Assembly: GCA_035222895.1 (NCBI GenBank)
Contig: JAVYIG010009872.1
Coordinates: 1 to 64,000 of the forward strand
Direction of reading: 5' to 3'
Source of the DNA: Strongylocentrotus droebachiensis
Lineage: Eukaryota > Echinodermata > Echinoidea > Camarodonta > Strongylocentrotidae
DNA length: 64,000 nucleotides
Shown: positions 62,101-64,000 of the stretch, in pieces
Layout of the letters: each line of letters starts with the position of its first letter
How positions within the stretch are numbered: the stretch's first letter is position 1
Notes under the pieces: model-generated
What the model was told of the DNA's origin: nothing
Databases searched by the model: none
The model's input: only the letters and a program-made list of their open reading frames with translations
Translations under genes and position numbers: made by a program

Positions 62101-64000
62101 TAAGGTATAAAATTATGCTCATCTGACGATAAATTGATGTATCAAACCCCAGAGCTTCTGGGGGCTCCGCCCCCTGGACCCGACACCAATTTGTGTCCTG
62201 CCAGTGTCACAGTATAAAAAATATGCTCATCTGACCGTTATTTATTTCCCAAAACCCCTGAGCTTCCGGGGGCTCTGACCCCTGGACCCCACGCCAATTC
62301 GTGACTTTCCAGTGTCATAAATAAGGTATAAAATAATGCTCATCTAACGATAAATTGATGTATCAAACCCTTGAGCTTCTGGGGGCTCCGCCCCCTGGAC
62401 CCGACACCAATTTGTGTCCTGCCAGTGTCACATATAAGGTATAAAAAATATGCTCATCTGACCGTTATTCATTGCCCGAAACCCCTGAGCTTCCGGGGGC
62501 TCTGACCCCTGGACCCCACGCCAATTCGTGACTTTCCAGTGACACAAATAAGGTATAAAATAATGCTCATCTAACGATAAATTGATGTATCAAACCCCTG
62601 AGCTTCTCGGGGCTCCGCCCCCTGGACCCGACACCAATTTTTGTCATGCCAGTGTCACATATAAGGTATACAAAATATGCTCATCTGACCGTATTCATTG
62701 CCCGAAACCCCTAAGCTTCCGGGGGCTATGCCCCCTGGAACCCACCTAGGGCCCTAAAGCGGACGGCTGAATGCTATTCATACGACAATTCAATGCTTAA
62801 AACCCCTGAACTTCTGGGGTCTCGGCCCCCTGGACCCGACACCAATTTGTGTCCTGTCAGTGTCACATATAAGGTATAAAAATATGCTCATCTGACCGTT
62901 ATTTATTGCCCAAAACCCCTGAGCTTTCGGGGGCTCTGGCCCCTGGACCCCACGCCAATTCGTGACTTTCCAGTGTCACAAATAAGGTATCAAAATATGT
63001 TCATCTGTGAACGTAATTAAATGCCTAAAACCCCTAAGTTTCCGGGGCTCCACCCCCTCGACCCCTCCAGGGGCCCTAAGGCGGGCCCCTGCATATTTGC
63101 CTGACCGTTATAAAATTCCTAAAACCCCTGAGCTTCAAGGGGCTCCGCCCCTGGACCCCACGCCAGTTAATTACCTGCTTGTGTCACAAATAAGGATATA
63201 ATTATGCTCATCTGACGTAATTAAATGCCTAAAGCCCTGAGCTTCCGGGGCTCTGCCTCCCGAACCCAACGAATGGCCCTAAGGCGGCCCCCTGGATGCT
63301 CATATGTTCGTTTTTTTATTTTTGTACTGAATGAATACAATAAAACAATGCTACAAAACAAACAAAATACCCGGACAGTGGCGGATCCAGGGGGGGGGCA
63401 GGGGGCCCGCCCCCCCCTTCCTGGCTAAAAAAAGAACGGAAAAAAAGGGGGGAAAAGAAGGAAAACATAAGAAGGGGGAAAAAAAAGGAAATAAAAGGGG
63501 AAAGATATCAAAGATATCAAAATATGCTCATCTGACCGTAATTAAATGCCTAAAACTCATTGACTTCCGGTGGCTCTGCCCCCTGGACCCCATCTAGAGC
63601 CCTAAGCGGACGGCTGGATGCTAATCTAACGATAATTCAATGCTTAAAACCCCTGAACTTCTGGGGTCTCGGCCCCCTGGACCTCACGCCCATTAGTGTC
63701 CTGCCAGTGTCACAAATAAGGTATCAAAATATGTTCATCTGTGACCGTAATTAAATGCCGGAAACCCCTAAGTTTCCGGGGCTACACCCCCTCGACCCCT
63801 CCAGGGGCCCTAAGGCGGGCCCCTGCATGCTTGTCTGACCGTTATACAATTCCTAAAACCCCTGAGCTTTTGGGGGCTCCGCCCCCTGGACCCCACGCCA
63901 ATTAGTTACCTGCTTGTGTCACAAATAAGGATATAATTATGCTCATCTGACGTAATTAAATGCCTAAAGCCCTGAGCTTCCGGGGCTCTGCCTCCCGAAC
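59161..64000 (+). repeat. Higher-order satellite: 2.37-kb unit of about 115-bp monomers
   Basis: Monomers of about 105-120 bp read CCCCTGAGCTTCCGGGGGCT, CCGCCCCCTGGACCCCACGC, CCAGTGTCACAAATAAGG and ATATGCTCATCTGACCGT. They are organised into a 2.37-kb higher-order unit: copy 1 59161-61530, copy 2 61531-63899, copy 3 from 63900 past the window end. Copies differ at only scattered bases. Each unit holds one non-monomer insert (about 60939-61155 and 63307-63524) with LINE-tail text and a GGCGGATCC/G-tract. The 110-codon minus frames at 59420 and 61790 are artefacts of the repeat. Confidence 0.93.

Overview
This is a eukaryotic, AT-rich, intron-containing stretch of animal DNA dominated by transposable elements and tandem repeats. 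No bacterial-style gene organisation is present. The mitochondrial ribosomal protein and GT31 glycosyltransferase genes, the non-LTR retrotransposons, a tRNA-headed SINE of a type I recall from marine invertebrates, TTAGGG-like tracts and frequent poly-G/poly-C runs suggest a marine invertebrate deuterostome. A sea urchin or other echinoderm is my best guess, from recalled repeat styles rather than any search.

Only two protein-coding genes are recognised with confidence, both on the minus strand. (1) MRPL19 (mitochondrial ribosomal protein L19, bL19m) runs from 24290 to 6272 in five exons whose splice phases all agree, giving 984 nt and 327 aa. Its first intron is about 12.5 kb and is filled with transposons. 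Intron 2 carries a decayed partial duplication of exon 2. (2) A GT31 beta-1,3-galactosyltransferase-like gene (44899 to 43753) appears single-exon but is frameshifted directly before its DxD motif. Weaker coding candidates lie at 1672-1987 (+), 45530-45877 (-) and 46375-46786 (-).

Layout: 1-5 kb holds G-tract-rich duplicated DNA and a CpG-rich possible first exon. 5-24.5 kb is the MRPL19 locus, with several MITEs, a hAT-like element with 8-bp target duplication, a tRNA-SINE, a 6.7-kb TA-flanked mariner-type element loaded with a 43-bp minisatellite, and a 1.94-kb three-armed foldback with a 9-bp target duplication. 24.5-30.3 kb holds G/C-tract elements, hairpins, a CCAATTGG-rich element and a 192-bp satellite. 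30.3-32.2 kb is a decayed CR1-like LINE. 32.2-39.7 kb is a multi-level tandem repeat domain. 40.3-42.8 kb is a 5'-truncated LINE. 43-47 kb is the GT31 locus. 47-50 kb holds a small hAT-type element and an L1/Tx1-like LINE 3' end. 50.8-55.8 kb is a nearly full-length but dead LINE (ORF1 + ORF2) inserted in a GC-rich satellite. 55.9-58.5 kb holds long-TIR elements. 59.2-64 kb is a higher-order array of that satellite with a 2.37-kb repeat unit that continues past the window end.

The genes do not form a pathway. The region's interest lies in nested mobile elements, satellites built partly from transposon fragments, and their effect on the two host genes. All family assignments are by eye; no alignment or database search was run.
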